Shown: piece by piece, positions 11,190 to 23,106 of the stretch
Layout of the letters: each line of letters starts with the position of its first letter
How positions within the stretch are numbered: the stretch's first letter is position 1
Made by a program: the position numbers and the translations under genes
Source: Atherix ibis
Lineage: Eukaryota; Arthropoda; Insecta; Diptera; Athericidae
Assembly (NCBI GenBank): GCA_958298945.1
Contig: OY282606.1
Location: 92,015,696 to 92,079,695, forward strand
DNA length: 64,000 nucleotides
Direction: 5' to 3'
Notes under the pieces: generated by a model
The model's database searches: none
Told to the model about the DNA's origin: nothing
What the model saw: the letters and a program-made list of their open reading frames with translations, nothing else

Positions 11190-11632
11190 TAAATATGACA
11201 GAAAAGTAATGAGAGTAGTATTACTGAGAGCGATCTGGAAACACTGCGGATTTACCTTCTAGATAGCTTGTGCGTCTGTCACTCATTTCAGCCCCGTGCG
11301 GTGACTTAGCGACACTATAAAGCTTAATAAGTGAAATTGTGTTTTTGTGGGTCTTACAAATACGGAACAACGAAATTTTGAGCAACGATGTGCTATTAAA
11401 TGCTGTGTTGAGCTTGGTGAATCCGCGATTTCGACTTACGAAAAGTTTCGGCAAGCCTAATAGCGAACGTTCCTTATCCAGAGCACAACTTTTCCAATAG
11501 CTTAAAGCATATTTCAGCTGAAGCTATTCAACGCCTCCATGGATGTGTAGCTGCCTAAGAGGATAACAGTAATATATAAAAATAAAATGAAATTGTGGAA
11601 AAAAAATCAATCTCATTCCCTTTTTTAATATC
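11190..11632 (+). mobile_element. M1-lineage mariner, short deletion derivative
   Basis: The left end contains TATGACAGAAAAGTAATGAG and the right end the decayed inverse ATCTCATTCCCTTTTTTA. Only the start of the transposase survives. On the plus strand, bases 11378-11454 encode EQRCAIKCCVELGESAISTY and then EKFRQA, the first helix-turn-helix. The middle and catalytic region are deleted, and a short C-terminal-like tail follows (GAAGCTATTCAACGCCTCC). The open frame on the opposite strand is a shadow. Confidence 0.7.
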
Positions 11633-11707
11633 TACAACTACAAATACGAAATAAGTAGATTTTAAATAACGAAAATTTTAGGGCTATTATCTCTAACGAA
11701 TTTGAAA

Positions 11708-11770
11708 TAAATCATGTGTGATAAATAAATATCGGTGCTTGACCGATATTTATTTATCACACATGATTTA
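11708..11770. repeat. Perfect palindrome, 29-bp arms
   Basis: Arms 11708-11736 and 11742-11770 are exact inverses with a 5-base loop (GCTTG). The stem contains CATGTGTGATAAATAAATAT. A second perfect palindrome begins 11 bp downstream. Confidence 0.95.
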
Positions 11771-11780
11771 CTTGTGATAA

Positions 11781-11823
11781 ATAAACATTTGTTGACTCTC
11801 AGCTATTGTCAACAAATGTTTAT
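11781..11823. repeat. Perfect palindrome, 16-bp arms
   Basis: Arms 11781-11796 and 11808-11823 (ATAAACATTTGTTGAC and its inverse) surround an 11-base loop. The left flank TGTGATAAATAA is itself a copy of part of the neighbouring palindrome, so the two probably formed in linked events. Confidence 0.95.
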
Positions 11824-11914
11824 TCGGTGGGTATAGGAAGAAATTTTCCTTACGAATAGATTATAATGGAATGAAAGGCGAGTGTATTTTTTTTATACCA
11901 AGTAATACATTCAC

Positions 11915-12290
11915 GTTATTATGTAGGATCAAGGATACTACTCTGAGGAACACCACCATAGAAAGTAAGCAAATCAGACTAATCTAGATTGTAAACCACT
12001 TGAAAATGTGGTTGTAAGAGATATTATTTAAAAATCGGCAAGTAGAGGAAATGTAACTATTTAGTTTGCATAGTAAGTTTGGGCGCCAGACATGATCAAA
12101 ATTCTGGGAGATGTCAAGAAATACTCCAGGGCAATAATCTTTCCGCTTAAGATAAAATGGTATAGAATCTACAACTCGGAGGACTCTTGCATAGTGGCCT
12201 ATTGGGAGCGAAATCCAAATTGATGACTATGAATGATTGGAGTAGATTCAATTATAGGATAAATAAGTTTAAGAATTCGTTTTTAATCAT
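11915..12290 (-). pseudogene. Non-LTR retrotransposon reverse transcriptase fragment (jockey-like)
   Basis: Read on the minus strand, the stretch carries reverse-transcriptase landmarks in the right order but in shifting frames: HSHQFGFRSQ near 12220, CPGVFLDISQNFDHVWRPNL near 12085-12135 (motif with the first catalytic Asp region, normally FLDISKAFDKVW), then GVPQSSIL near 11930-11950 (normally GVPQGSVL). Several stops interrupt it. The YADD box and the rest of the element are missing. The motif wording resembles jockey-type LINEs, but the clade is uncertain. Confidence 0.72.
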
Positions 12291-12671
12291 TAAATTTAGA
12301 AACTAATTCTTAAACTTCTGTATCCTTTAAAGATAAGGTTTATGAGTCTATATGTGAGAATGTAGAGGTAAAAGGTTTATTTCAAATTTTTAAAGGGAAT
12401 GCAAAGTAGGCAGAACGGAGTATTATATCATATACATATGCATATATAGTTTATAAAACAGGTTTAATTTTTTGGAAATTTGCTTAAAAGTATTTGGAGT
12501 GATTAGATCATTGACAGAAGCTTTGCTATTAAAATAACGTTTCAATAATATTTTTGATTTCAACACCAAAAGTTATTAAAATTGAACAGTATTTATTACA
12601 ATATAGTTATTTATATAAATAGGACTTTTTCGTTTTTAATATCATATTAAAATAAGACTTTTAATATCTAA

Positions 12672-13217
12672 AGGTACGGTTGCGAGTAAAAATTACGCGA
12701 TTACACGATTTTCATATTAATGTAAATAAAAAATTTCTGCATTAATTGTCAGAAAAAAGTGCCATATTGTTTTTGGTTGTCAGTTGATTATTTTATCTGT
12801 TTTAGTCAAATAGTGAAATACACGTATAAGATTTTAATTTATGTGAAAATAATGTCCAGGAACAAAAAATTGTTGCCCTAATTTCAGTAGCATATATTTT
12901 TGAAAACAGTATTGATGAGAAGAAGGAGGAATTTTAAAAACGAAAAAAAGGAGTAAATTCTTCACTAAAATGTTAAAGTTAATGTCAGATTATTTTGGCG
13001 TTGCCAATGGCATAAATTTCACCATCTGACAATTTGCAAATACTAAAAATGCTCTGAAAATGGTCCCAAAGTGTGATCACACGATTGCCTGATGTCGCCT
13101 GTAAATATGGTTAGACAATGCTTCCAAATGGATTGAAAATGGTTTGTCTAACAATATTTGCAAAAAAAATTCATCTAATCGTACCTTAACTAACAAGGCA
13201 ATCGCCTAATCGTACCT
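12672..13217 (+). mobile_element. Probable PIF/Harbinger-like element with TAA target duplication
   Basis: The left end AGGTACGGTT follows TAA (12669-12671). The right end AATCGTACCT precedes TAA (13218-13220). A three-base TAA duplication with such ends suggests the PIF/Harbinger superfamily. The right end is tandemly duplicated: CTAATCGTACCTTAA occurs at 13175-13189 and 13206-13220. Inside, ATG 12852 starts a short, frameshifted N-terminal-like peptide (MSRNKKLL then ALISVAYIFENS). No DDE motif is recognisable, so superfamily placement rests on the ends only. Confidence 0.5.
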
Positions 13218-13220
13218 TAA

Positions 13221-14699
13221 GTAACATTAGTACTGAAATGGAACTGAAGGACATTTGTCAACAGAATGTTCTAAAACGCATTCGAACTCGATGTCACCAT
13301 ATCAGAGAACATTTATACAAGATTAATTAACTAATAAAATAATTTTTTCAAAATTCATTTTATGTAAATTTAGAAATTATGGTTTAATTAGGAGTACTTT
13401 ATAGTATCTAGATTATTGATTAGGGTGCAAGTTTACTTAAAAATACACATATACAATAAAATAAAAATAAACAATGCTCATAAAGAAAATGAAAATTTTT
13501 TAATTTTAACAAATAAACAAAAGTTGATATAAAATAGTTCTTAGTTTGAGAGCACATGCAGTGTGTGTTTTAATGAATTATTATGTTCATGTCAAAAACA
13601 ATTGACGAACCATACAAATTTGAATAATTTAGTAAATTAAAGACGAAAAAAAAACTTTAATTGCAAGAAAATATTCTTTTGTCTTATTTAAATATGAATG
13701 GCTTAAGATTGTTATTTACGAGTATTATCAAGTCGATTTTCCTTTATATTTGCTCAGAGTTTTCTATAGTCGGCAAAGTTACAGTATATTTGCACAGGAA
13801 ATTAATACTAATTAGAACGTGTTAGGTTCTACTCATTGTTAGATATACGCGATAATTCATTTTGTAAATTGTTCTCAACCTAAGCTTAAATACGGAGACT
13901 GTATAAGTAGAATATCCAGCATGAGTAATGGGCTATTTCCTCCGAGAGCCTTTAATATGAAGTACATTTTTGATGTATTCGTAAGCTCAAATACGATATT
14001 TGATATATGTATCAAATTGTAAAGTTAATTATTATTTTGTTATTATTATACTCGTAACTTCGATATTTATAATAAACAAAAAAAACTTTCGTCTTTCCGA
14101 AATTATTTCAATTTTCCTTTTTAAATATAAATTTTTATTTTAATTGTGAGAAATTTCTAGATTTTTATTTATTTACATAAATGACGATGTAGAAGAAAGA
14201 TCACATATAAATAAAATAAGCAATGAACTTTTTTTCGCAAGTCCAATGAGTCCAATGAAACTTCTATTAAAATGACTATATACATTCCTAGGTAATGAAA
14301 AATTATTCTTGATCACCCATTTGGCTTCCTATTTGAACATTTCACAATTCAGCAATGCCATCGCGTTCTTGACTGTATTGGCCACGAGTATTTTTAGACA
14401 TCTCCCATACTTTTGATCGTGTGTAATATTCTGGGCTCCTCTGGAAATTCAAGAGCTTCCTTACTGATACGTACTATCTTGTTATAGATTCATTTTTTTA
14501 CCATCGTCGTTTCCAAATAGCCGTTAATACAGAATCTTCAAGAAATATATCCGATTTCAGCAGAAATAGTAAATTTATAGTAAACAACGCACAATAGCAA
14601 AACCCAGTTGGACGTAGGTAATTAAATTTTGGGCTTCAACGAAATGTGTCAATTCATTTCGCATCCAGTACTTCCAATCAAAGATTCTCCTAAAAAAGG
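13221..14699. other. Noncoding stretch without recognised features
   Basis: Mostly AT-rich. A less AT-biased patch at 14225-14640 has no open frame or motif that I can name and may be a decayed, unidentified repeat. Confidence 0.5.
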
Positions 14700-15363
14700 T
14701 TGATATCCGCTTTAAAATGATAATAGCTACCACGACACTTCTTAAAGGCTTCGATTGTTTCTAGGTATTTTTTCACGTTGCACCATAGAAAAATGTTTAA
14801 CAGCGTCAAATCGCACGATCTTGGAAGCCAATTGACATCACCAAATCTTGGCTATGCATACCGAGAACTTTTTGCACAATAAACCTTTAATTTGTCGAGT
14901 TGTGTGGCATGTGGCGCCGTATTATTGAAACCAGATATGATACCGATTAAAATTTTCAAGCTCAGGTCAAAAAAAATCGGGTCTTATACGTTCATGGCGC
15001 TCAGAATTACCGGTAACGATCTGTCCTTTTTCATTTTTAAAGAAATACGGGCGAATGGCACCTTTAGATTAAAATTAAAACAGGGGCTTCTCCACAATAA
15101 TTCGTGGGTTTTTAGACCTTCATATATGAAAATTTCGCTAATTGACTTAAATTTAGTGAGCAATAACCCAACTTTTTGTTTAAAACAATTTTGTTCGAAA
15201 AATCAGAATCCAAAGCCGGTTATTCCAGTACCCACTTGGCGTATAGTAGATCCATAATAGAAAATGGCAAACCTCATACTAAACTGCTGCCGCACTTGAT
15301 GACTGATTGACAGTTGTCAAATAACAGGGCTGTGCTTTCCTCACCACGAAATGGATAACCCGT
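14700..15363 (-). mobile_element. DD41D (rosa-like) mariner remnant, copy V3
   Basis: Minus orientation. The 5' end at the right reads, inverted, GGGTTATCCATTTCGTGGTG, followed by GACAACTGTCAATCA. Moving left, the inverse strand shows GGAATAACCGGC, the decayed catalytic region (GGCGCCACATGCCACACAAC, GATGTNC; GATGTCAATTGGCTTCCAAG and CGTGCGATTTGACGCTGTTA near the third Asp). The plus-strand frame at 14892-15257 is antisense to this decayed transposase and not a gene. Frameshifts and stops are abundant. Confidence 0.8.
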
Positions 15364-17149
15364 TATTTCCCATTATTAAAAATTTCATTCTCATTCATCC
15401 TATCATCCTAATACACACGTAGGAGAACTTCCCTCTATAACCCTCCCCGGAAACATTCATCACAGACTAAAGATAGAGTAAATTCGATATAATTTGTAGT
15501 TCCTGTTAGGTGGAGAAACTTCGATGGGTGTCATAAGTTAATTTACGATACTATATGTGTAAATTAACTTATAATATAAGTCTGCTTATTACAACATATT
15601 TGTATATAGTTGTAGATGTCTATAAAAATAAAAGTAATAAAAATAAAAACCAACTTGAATCAGTTCTAGAAAGAAGTCCTTGTCGACTAGCTGAATTGGT
15701 TTTCAACTAATGCTCCTCAACTGAAGGAATTATACTCAAAATAGGTTATTTGTCTTGTAAAATTTTGCTTTTACTTTCAAAATATCGTCACCAAAATGTT
15801 TTTCAGTTTTTCAAAGTTTTTTTTTAATATTATATTTAATAAATTTAACTTTTAATACTCGTAAAAAGCGTCATATCGAATGTGGAAAATTTAGATTGTA
15901 CGAGGTATTATTTAACTTAATACTCGTATCCCATGTAATTTTAAATATTATTTGATTTTTGAATTTTTACTTGTCTTGAGGTCGTTTGGATAAATTTTTT
16001 TTAAATATTTTTCATATAACGATTTATTTCATAAATGACTTTACCGAAAAATTATGTTTTCTCTATAGTATTATATAACATAACAAATAAAAATATTGTA
16101 TTGATTTTTAATATTGTTTCATTTTGTTTGTTTTGTTTATGGAATAAAATATTTGCTTCTAGATAATCTGTTCTATTCAATGGTCACTTAAGTTAACACA
16201 TAAATTTTCGACAATGTTTTTATTGATCAATTTTTCTTTTTCGCAATAAAATCGATCAAATTGGGACTTGTTGTAAAAAATGCTCCTTCTTTTTAAAAAA
16301 AATCCTTATCGTAAAGAATCATATTTTTTTCCATGTACTTTTACACATATTTCATTTATGATAGTCTTAACGTAAGTAAAAAAATAGAAGAGGCGTCATT
16401 TTCAACATATAAAAAAGATATAAAAATATGTTGTTGTTTTTTGCATATAAATTTGTAGTTATCATAAAAACTAATGGTGACGTAAACATAAATAAATCTG
16501 GATTCGATATTTAGTGTCACACCTTAAAAAACTCTTAAAAAGCAATTTCAAACTTCCTTTTTGGATTACAATATTTATTCCAGAAGAATCTTCTTCAAGA
16601 AATAGCAAATATTTTTTTTCCTCCATAATTAATATTAATGGGTTTTATGCACATTCTTATACTCTAGATATTCTTATATAAATGGAGAATACAATTATCA
16701 ATACTGTTTTTTTATTTAACGCTATGCATTCCTTTATAAGTAGTAATGGCTATTAGTCGAATAAAGAAAAAAATTATGTTGAGAATGATATGCATTTTAA
16801 TCGTTTTGTAGCTTGCATATACGTGTATATGATTCCAATAATAATAATATTTCTGACATAATTTAACAACTTTGAATGTACATTAAATATAAGTGCCTGT
16901 CATTTACACATTAGAGGATATATATTTTTTATTATTGTGGTAATAACATTACCCTTGTAATATGAAATAAAAAGGATTGATTTCAATAACGTTTCTTTAT
17001 ATTTGTTTTAGTAAATATGTAATTTTATGATTAAATAATTATGTAAAAAAAATTATTTAATCTTAAAATCATATAAAATTTAAAGTTTTGATTGTTTATG
17101 TAAAAAGAAATTAGCAATTATCTTAATCTAAAGTGTTATTCACTTTGTA
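15364..17149. other. AT-rich noncoding stretch
   Basis: No gene or repeat with identifiable ends. Confidence 0.55.
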
Positions 17150-17956
17150 GGTTGGAAAATATAGTCATATTTTCGAATCTATTCATAATACAAAATATGA
17201 AACCTTAAGTTTTTATTTAGTTTAACGTTTACCATTTTATATTATGAATAGACTAACCACATATTGATGCGTTAAAATTGCGCAAAATTAGCGCCGATTG
17301 GATGCTGATTTTTTGACAATAAGTGAAATTGTCATATATGGGGCTCTAAAAACTCACAAGTGACTGTGTTGAACCTATTGTATCCGCGACAAATGACTTT
17401 GCTTTTTTGATACATCAATAAGCAAAATTGTCATAAATAGGGCTCTGAAAAACCACAACCAACTGTGGAGAAGCCATTGTATTCATGAAAATGGACTGAC
17501 TGTATTTTGATCTAAAGATGTCATTGACCAATATTTCTTTAAAAATGAATAAGGATAGACTGTTGCCGTTATATCTGAGCGATATGACTGTATGATAACT
17601 AACTTTTTTTTTGGTTTGAACTTGAATATTTTAAGCTAAACAATATGTGGTTTTAATAAAAGAGCACCAAAAATCATACCACACTCAAATTTAGGCTTCA
17701 TTGCGCGAAATTTCTCAAGACGCATAGTTTCAAGAACTGATGATTGGACTTTCTTATAAGGTTACGCGATAAATTTTGTGCACGCATATAATCCTTAAAA
17801 CTTTCGAGAACAACCAACATTCCTTAAGTAATAGCCAAATTACAGCTCAAAATGTGCGAAAAACTCATCAAAAATTGACGAGTTATGCAAGAATAGTTGT
17901 AATTATTGTTCTTTATTTAACTTTAGTTTCCAAAGCTCAAATTGGTTAACCCATTA
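17150..17956 (+). mobile_element. DD41D (rosa-like) mariner remnant, copy V4, internally duplicated
   Basis: The right end TTTCCAAAGCTCAAATTGGT then TAACCCA is the inverted family end. The left end is worn. The interior follows the family order. The block containing AATTGTCAT, GGGGCTCT and GAGAAGCCATTGTAT appears twice in tandem (about 17310-17400 and 17405-17500), so this copy carries an internal duplication. The catalytic region is frameshifted (GGACTTTCTTATAAGGTTAC near 17745). Confidence 0.75.
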
Positions 17957-20292
17957 TTATAGGATATTTTTATGATACATAAAATTTGAAAAATATTGCC
18001 CTTATTACGTGCATAGATTTTTTTTTTGATAAACAATAATTGATAAAGCTATTATTTCTTTATGTGTATATCAATTTTGATCTCCTTTATTTATAGTAAA
18101 AAAACCATTTAAGACAATTTTATATACAAACGGTTATAATTATTCTTGTCATAACGATTATGAATATTACAAATTACCAAGCATTAAATTGCCATTCTAC
18201 AAAATATCAATAATCTTTTTAGATTTGTATTTATAAAATTACTTTCTCGAAAATTCTTAAAGTCATTTCTTCTTTTAACTGACATAGCTAGTATACTTTT
18301 TGGAAGTCTTTTATATATTTTCAAAATTTCTTACATTGCCATAATATGAAGGCAATTAGAATTTATTGTGAAACGGCTTATCGCAAAAGCATTTCAGTTC
18401 TTTACACTTTCAAAATGCCGAAATATTGCATTTTTTTCTCCACTGAAATGCCATTTTCTAAATCATCAGTTTCATAGCATTTATTTTTATTATATAATAT
18501 ATAATACTAATAGTCGTTTGAAAAGTTCTTAATTTTTAGCTTTTACTTCCCTATCATCTAATAAAAACTTTTAAATTATTAAATTTGTCGTTTGAATTCG
18601 ATGCGTACACTCCAAAGCACCATACATACTAGGATTAAAACTTTTTATTCAACGAGGATTACATTTTAGTTGTTTGCAAAAACAAAAAGGACAAAACAAA
18701 TCCTTATTATTGGAAGTTACCTACTTTTATTACTCTAACTAAAATTGCCGAATAAAAATCACTATAATTTCAGACCCATTCTATCAGTATTTTGTATAGG
18801 CTAATGTGAATAATTCTTAAGTGAAAGTGTTAATGTCAAACTTTGTGAACAAAAAAACTTTTAAATAATTAATTGATAAAAGTTTTTTCCCCTTAGACAC
18901 AGATATTGTTCCTAATAATAGATTAGAAAATATTATTTTGTCCTTTTTAATTTATGCAATTAGAACAATGATTTTAATAGTTTTAATCTAATTATTTTTT
19001 GTTTAATAATTTAATTACATCTAATAATGTTTAATAGTTTAATTTCAGCTTACATCGAATAATTAATTTTTTAATAATTTAATTACATTTAATAATAAAT
19101 TTAAAAAAAAAAATTATAACAAAAACCAATTTTCTTCGTTGATATTTAGACATAATGTCGAATTAAAAAATATATTCTCAAAAGTTTTTAATTAAATTTC
19201 TGTAGTTAAAAAAATCTTTAAATAATTATATTGATTTCGAAATTAAAATAATGACATAATCAATATCAGGTTTGCTGGCTCAACATTTCTTAACTTATTC
19301 TATTGATAGAAAGTCTAATTTTATTATACATTGTCCGACAATTGTTTGCAACCACTAGTAGTTTGACGTATATTTCTACTGTTGTAGGTTGGATTAAGGT
19401 AACTTTTGTTTTGTGAACAAGTATAAAAGTAAGCCTAGTTTAGGAAAAATAAGGGGAGATTCAAAAAGATTTTTTTTATTTTTTTTTTTAAATAACTACC
19501 GTTAGTGCTCCATCTGTTTGAGTCCATTAGTTATTTCTTAATAACTAATGGACTCAAACAGATTAGGAAGTAAAAGAGAAGTTTCAAAATTTTCAATCAG
19601 ATCAGGAAGTAAAAGAGAAATTTTAAAATTGAAACTGAAAATAAAATTAAGTAGTCATGAAATTGGCGCAGATTGAAATATAAATTTAAAATCCAAGGTA
19701 TTTATATATAGAGTAAAAATAGCATATTGAATTCTGCCTTAAAGCAAAAAAAGATTACAATAAAAGTTGGCATGTCTATAAAGTACAGAAAATTCTTAAG
19801 GTTTTTTTAATTTTGATATGGCTGCGTCTAAGGAAAAAAAACCTTAACAAGATCTCACCAGACAGCCTAGCCGGTATTTGTGCAACATCGGTTTTATTTT
19901 GATATTTGGGGAAATACCCAAGATTTGAGGAACAAGTTCTTTTATTATTTCCACAATTTGAGGAAGCACTGGGAAACTGTTTTTTATATGATTTGTTTTT
20001 ATATCCGGATAATAAATCGTAACGAAATACAACGTGCTACTGAAAAGTCAAATGAAAAAAATGAATGAACATTTCGAAAAATTTGTCTGTGAGAATACTA
20101 ACGCAGAAAATTAATAAATTAATAGAAATGTAATACAAAACCTCAACCAAATTAATAGGTGCAATTAAAACTAAGTTTGATGATGTTTTTAATAATATTA
20201 AAAAAAAAACTATAATTTAATCCCAAACCAATTATGAGAATTAGTAAATAAACACTAATTTATTAATAAATGTTACTAATAAAAAATGCATA
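17957..20292. other. AT-rich noncoding stretch with one palindrome
   Basis: No gene recognised. It contains the palindrome at 19512-19563 and a short direct repeat, AGGAAGTAAAAGAGAA, at about 19565 and 19605. Open frames at 19844-20068 overlap each other on opposite strands and have no support. Confidence 0.5.
19512..19563. repeat. Perfect palindrome, 24-bp arms
   Basis: Arms 19512-19535 and 19540-19563 (starting ATCTGTTTGAGTCCATTAGT) are exact inverses around a 4-base loop. Confidence 0.95.
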
Positions 20293-20552
20293 TTAGCCGG
20301 CCTACCCTCTAGGTAGCACAGTCAATAGCGTGCTGGGCTACCAAGAAGAGGGACGTGGGTTCGATTCCCATTTGCAGCAACCTGGTCCTCTCCCGTCCTA
20401 CGCTAATTACCCAACGCTTTACTTTCTATTCTTCTTTCATTTCCTTATCCCTTACCCTTCCCTTTCGGAACATCAGACCGCCTGAGCAGATACACGTAGA
20501 TGCAATAGCGTCTGGCGAGGTCTGGTGTCCCGTTAACAAAACAAACAAACAA
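20293..20552 (+). mobile_element. tRNA-derived SINE, first copy
   Basis: The head resembles a tRNA gene's internal promoter: an A-box-like TAGCACAGTCAATAGCG at 20314 and a perfect B box GGTTCGATTCC at 20358-20368. A pyrimidine-rich body follows (CCTTATCCCTTACCC region) and an A-rich tail of AACAAAACAAACAAACAA (20535-20552). The head does not pair into a functional tRNA acceptor stem, so this is a SINE transcribed by RNA polymerase III and moved by a LINE in trans, not a tRNA gene. A second, decayed copy follows directly. Confidence 0.85.
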
Positions 20553-20555
20553 TAT

Positions 20556-20690
20556 TAGCCGGCTTGGTAGCATGGTCGTTAGCGTACTGGACTATCATCC
20601 AAGGGGTCGTGGGTTTGCATCCGACTGAGGTATGGCCCTACGCTATTTCCCAAAAATCCAGTAATCCTTTCCATTTCTACTTTAATTTCT
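20556..20690 (+). mobile_element. tRNA-derived SINE, second copy, truncated
   Basis: Starts with the same AGCCGGC as the first copy. The A box is TAGCATGGTCGTTAGCG and the B box is decayed to GGGTTTGCATCCG. The body matches the first copy through TACGCTATTTCCCA and a CCATTTC pyrimidine tract, then fades near 20690. The head-to-tail arrangement means one SINE inserted at the tail of the other, or the pair arose as a dimer. Confidence 0.75.
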
Positions 20691-22321
20691 TTGCACTTAG
20701 CATATACATTTTAGTATTAATGTTACATGAAGTGATAATTAAAAAAAGAAGAAAAAATTCATATTTTTGCTAATGAACTCAAACAGTTGTCGTCATGCAA
20801 GCAGATATTTTTTAACAGATTAATTTTCTTTCTTTTCGAAAACACTTGTTTTAAAAGAACTTTACATAATGATTTGGCAGATCGCGCGTGTGGAAAGTGT
20901 TAGAAGAGATAAAGGGAGTCATTGCGTTGCCCATGTCTCCGCTTAGCAGATGATCAAGCCGGTTCACTGCAACTGCCCTACTGCTTAATTTCGTGCAGTT
21001 TTTGATGTAGTGCCATGCTTCGCCTAGTTATTATTTCCATTTCGGGTTATTGTCTTTGATCAACCCGGGTGTTGATATTTTCGTGTTCCTGACCTTTGAT
21101 GGTTTTTCAGGTGTTTTTTTTCTTCCGCACTTTCTCCTGAGGAAATGATAACGAACTTACCTTTTTATGTGCTCACAAAACACCTTTGACAACAATAATA
21201 TAGTGTATGTTTTCATAAGAGAATATTCTTTAGTATTTATCTAAAAATATATCTTTAGTTCAATAAACAAAAACCATAATAATGCTATTCTTAACAATAG
21301 CCTTTTAATGAAGTATTCAAAAAATAATATTTCAAAAACAAATTTATTGAAAAACAATTTACAATAGGTGGTGTCATTTCCTTGTGTTCAAAAAATATCT
21401 TAAAAATATTGTATCATATAATTTTTCGTACACAAGAAAATTACCACACTTATAATTTTTGATTTTGATTAATACACGTATGTACAGACAATCGGTCTTT
21501 GTACTGTCGCTTTTGTTAAATTGTTAAATTTCTGTTAATTATATTTTTAAATCTATATAACAATAGATGTTTGCCCTAAATTTGCATATTATTACAATTA
21601 CTATGTGTTTCTACATCATCGCCAGATATATTGAGAATATTTTTAGAAAAACATTTAAAATTTTATTCTTAAATACATTTTGTACTTCTTTTAATGTTTT
21701 AAGAAAACTATCTACTAGAAATTGTTGTTTTAGCATATTTCTATCGATCACACTAGAATTTAGTGTATTTTTTGCGCAACAACAATAAAATCTACTAATT
21801 ATTATAATAAAAAGATTTGAACTTGTGTAAATATCTGTTGATTTTTGTAAATTACATTAAGTCAGCGCGACACAACGTTGAAAGTTTATTTTTAGATATA
21901 AGATTTTGTGCTTGGATATTTTTGTATTCTTTATATATAGCTGTACTCGTAAATCAGCAATGATTCAACTGAAGTGCACTTGCGCTATAATAATGAGCAG
22001 AATTGAAATAATATTTTAATCATAGATTAATATTATACTATTTATTTTTTCATACTCGCAATATGTTATGTGTGAGTGCAAAATACAAGATAAACTTTGG
22101 TTTAAATATTTTATTTTGTCCAAGTAATAATTATTTTGATTAGGTTTTTTCAATCACATATACGAGTATTAATATTATCAAAATTCTTTGGACTTTTTTT
22201 TAGATTTTAAAAAAAGCTTCTATAATAAATTTAAATAAATATGTATTGTATATTTAGCAGCTTATTTATACAATATGCCTTGTTGCATTCAGTATGAGTT
22301 ATTTTAAAGAAATCATAAATA
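20691..22321. other. Noncoding stretch with an unidentified GC-richer patch
   Basis: Bases 20870-21130 are noticeably richer in G and C than their surroundings, as transposon-derived sequence often is here, but no motif or open frame identifies a source. The rest is AT-rich and featureless. Confidence 0.45.
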
Positions 22322-23106
22322 AAGGGTTATCCCAGTCATACTTCGGAAAGTAGAGTTAAATAAAATATACTTTTAATTTAGATTTTTGTTATATGATATT
22401 GCTTATACCTTGCCTTTATGTATGAAATATAACATCATTCAAATGGACCTGATAATTTTGAGGTATTTTTCAATAATTTGTTCGTATATTTTTGACTGTA
22501 ATTTAGCCATTAATTGACAGATTTTAGTTTTTAAATACTCTTAAGTTTTAAGAAAAAAAGAAACAGCTTTAAATCGCACGATTTTATAGATCAATTGACA
22601 TCACCAAATCTCGAAATTACGCGTTCTGGAAACTTTTTGCGCAATAAAGCTAAAACTTGTGTGACTTGTGGAGCCACTTTATGGAAACCACATATGGCTA
22701 AATTAAAATCTTCAAGTTCGGTCCAGAAAAAGTTGGTTAGCAAACGGCCTCAGTGCTCCGAATGGACGGTAATGGCCTATCCATCAAATATATATGGGAC
22801 TATAACACCAACTGACCAAAATATCCACAAAACAATTATTTTCTGCGGATACAATTGCTCCTTCACAGTCAGTTTTGGGATTTTAAAACCACATATATGA
22901 ACCACATTTTGATGACCATAATATCCGACAGTTTGTAAAAAGTTTTCTCAAATTTATAATGTAAAAAGTTTTCTCAAATTTTTATTGACGCTAAATGGAA
23001 AACTTTAAATTGAAGAAATGCTACCCTTCAATGACATACGTGTACATATTACAATAGTTAGTTGTTAAATGACAGGCCGTATTTTCCGAATCACAAAATG
23101 CATAAT
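22322..23106 (-). mobile_element. DD41D (rosa-like) mariner remnant, copy V5
   Basis: Minus orientation. The left (3') end reads GGGTTATCCCAGTCATACTT then CGGAAAGTAG. The right (5') end, inverted, reads ATGCATTTTGTGATTCGGAA. Both TIRs are therefore present. Between them the inverse strand keeps the family landmarks (CGTGCGATTTAAAGC, GGGTTTTAAAATCCC area, GTGGTTTCCATAAAGTGGCT). All frames are broken. The plus-strand frame at 22595-22900 is an antisense shadow. Confidence 0.78.

Noticed and set aside
14892..15257. 121-codon plus-strand frame
   Set aside because: It is antisense to a decayed minus-strand DD41D transposase and has no motif of its own.
20293..20370. Possible tRNA gene
   Set aside because: A and B boxes are present but no paired acceptor stem is visible and a SINE body with A-rich tail follows.
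22595..22900. 101-codon plus-strand frame
   Set aside because: Antisense shadow of a minus-strand DD41D remnant.
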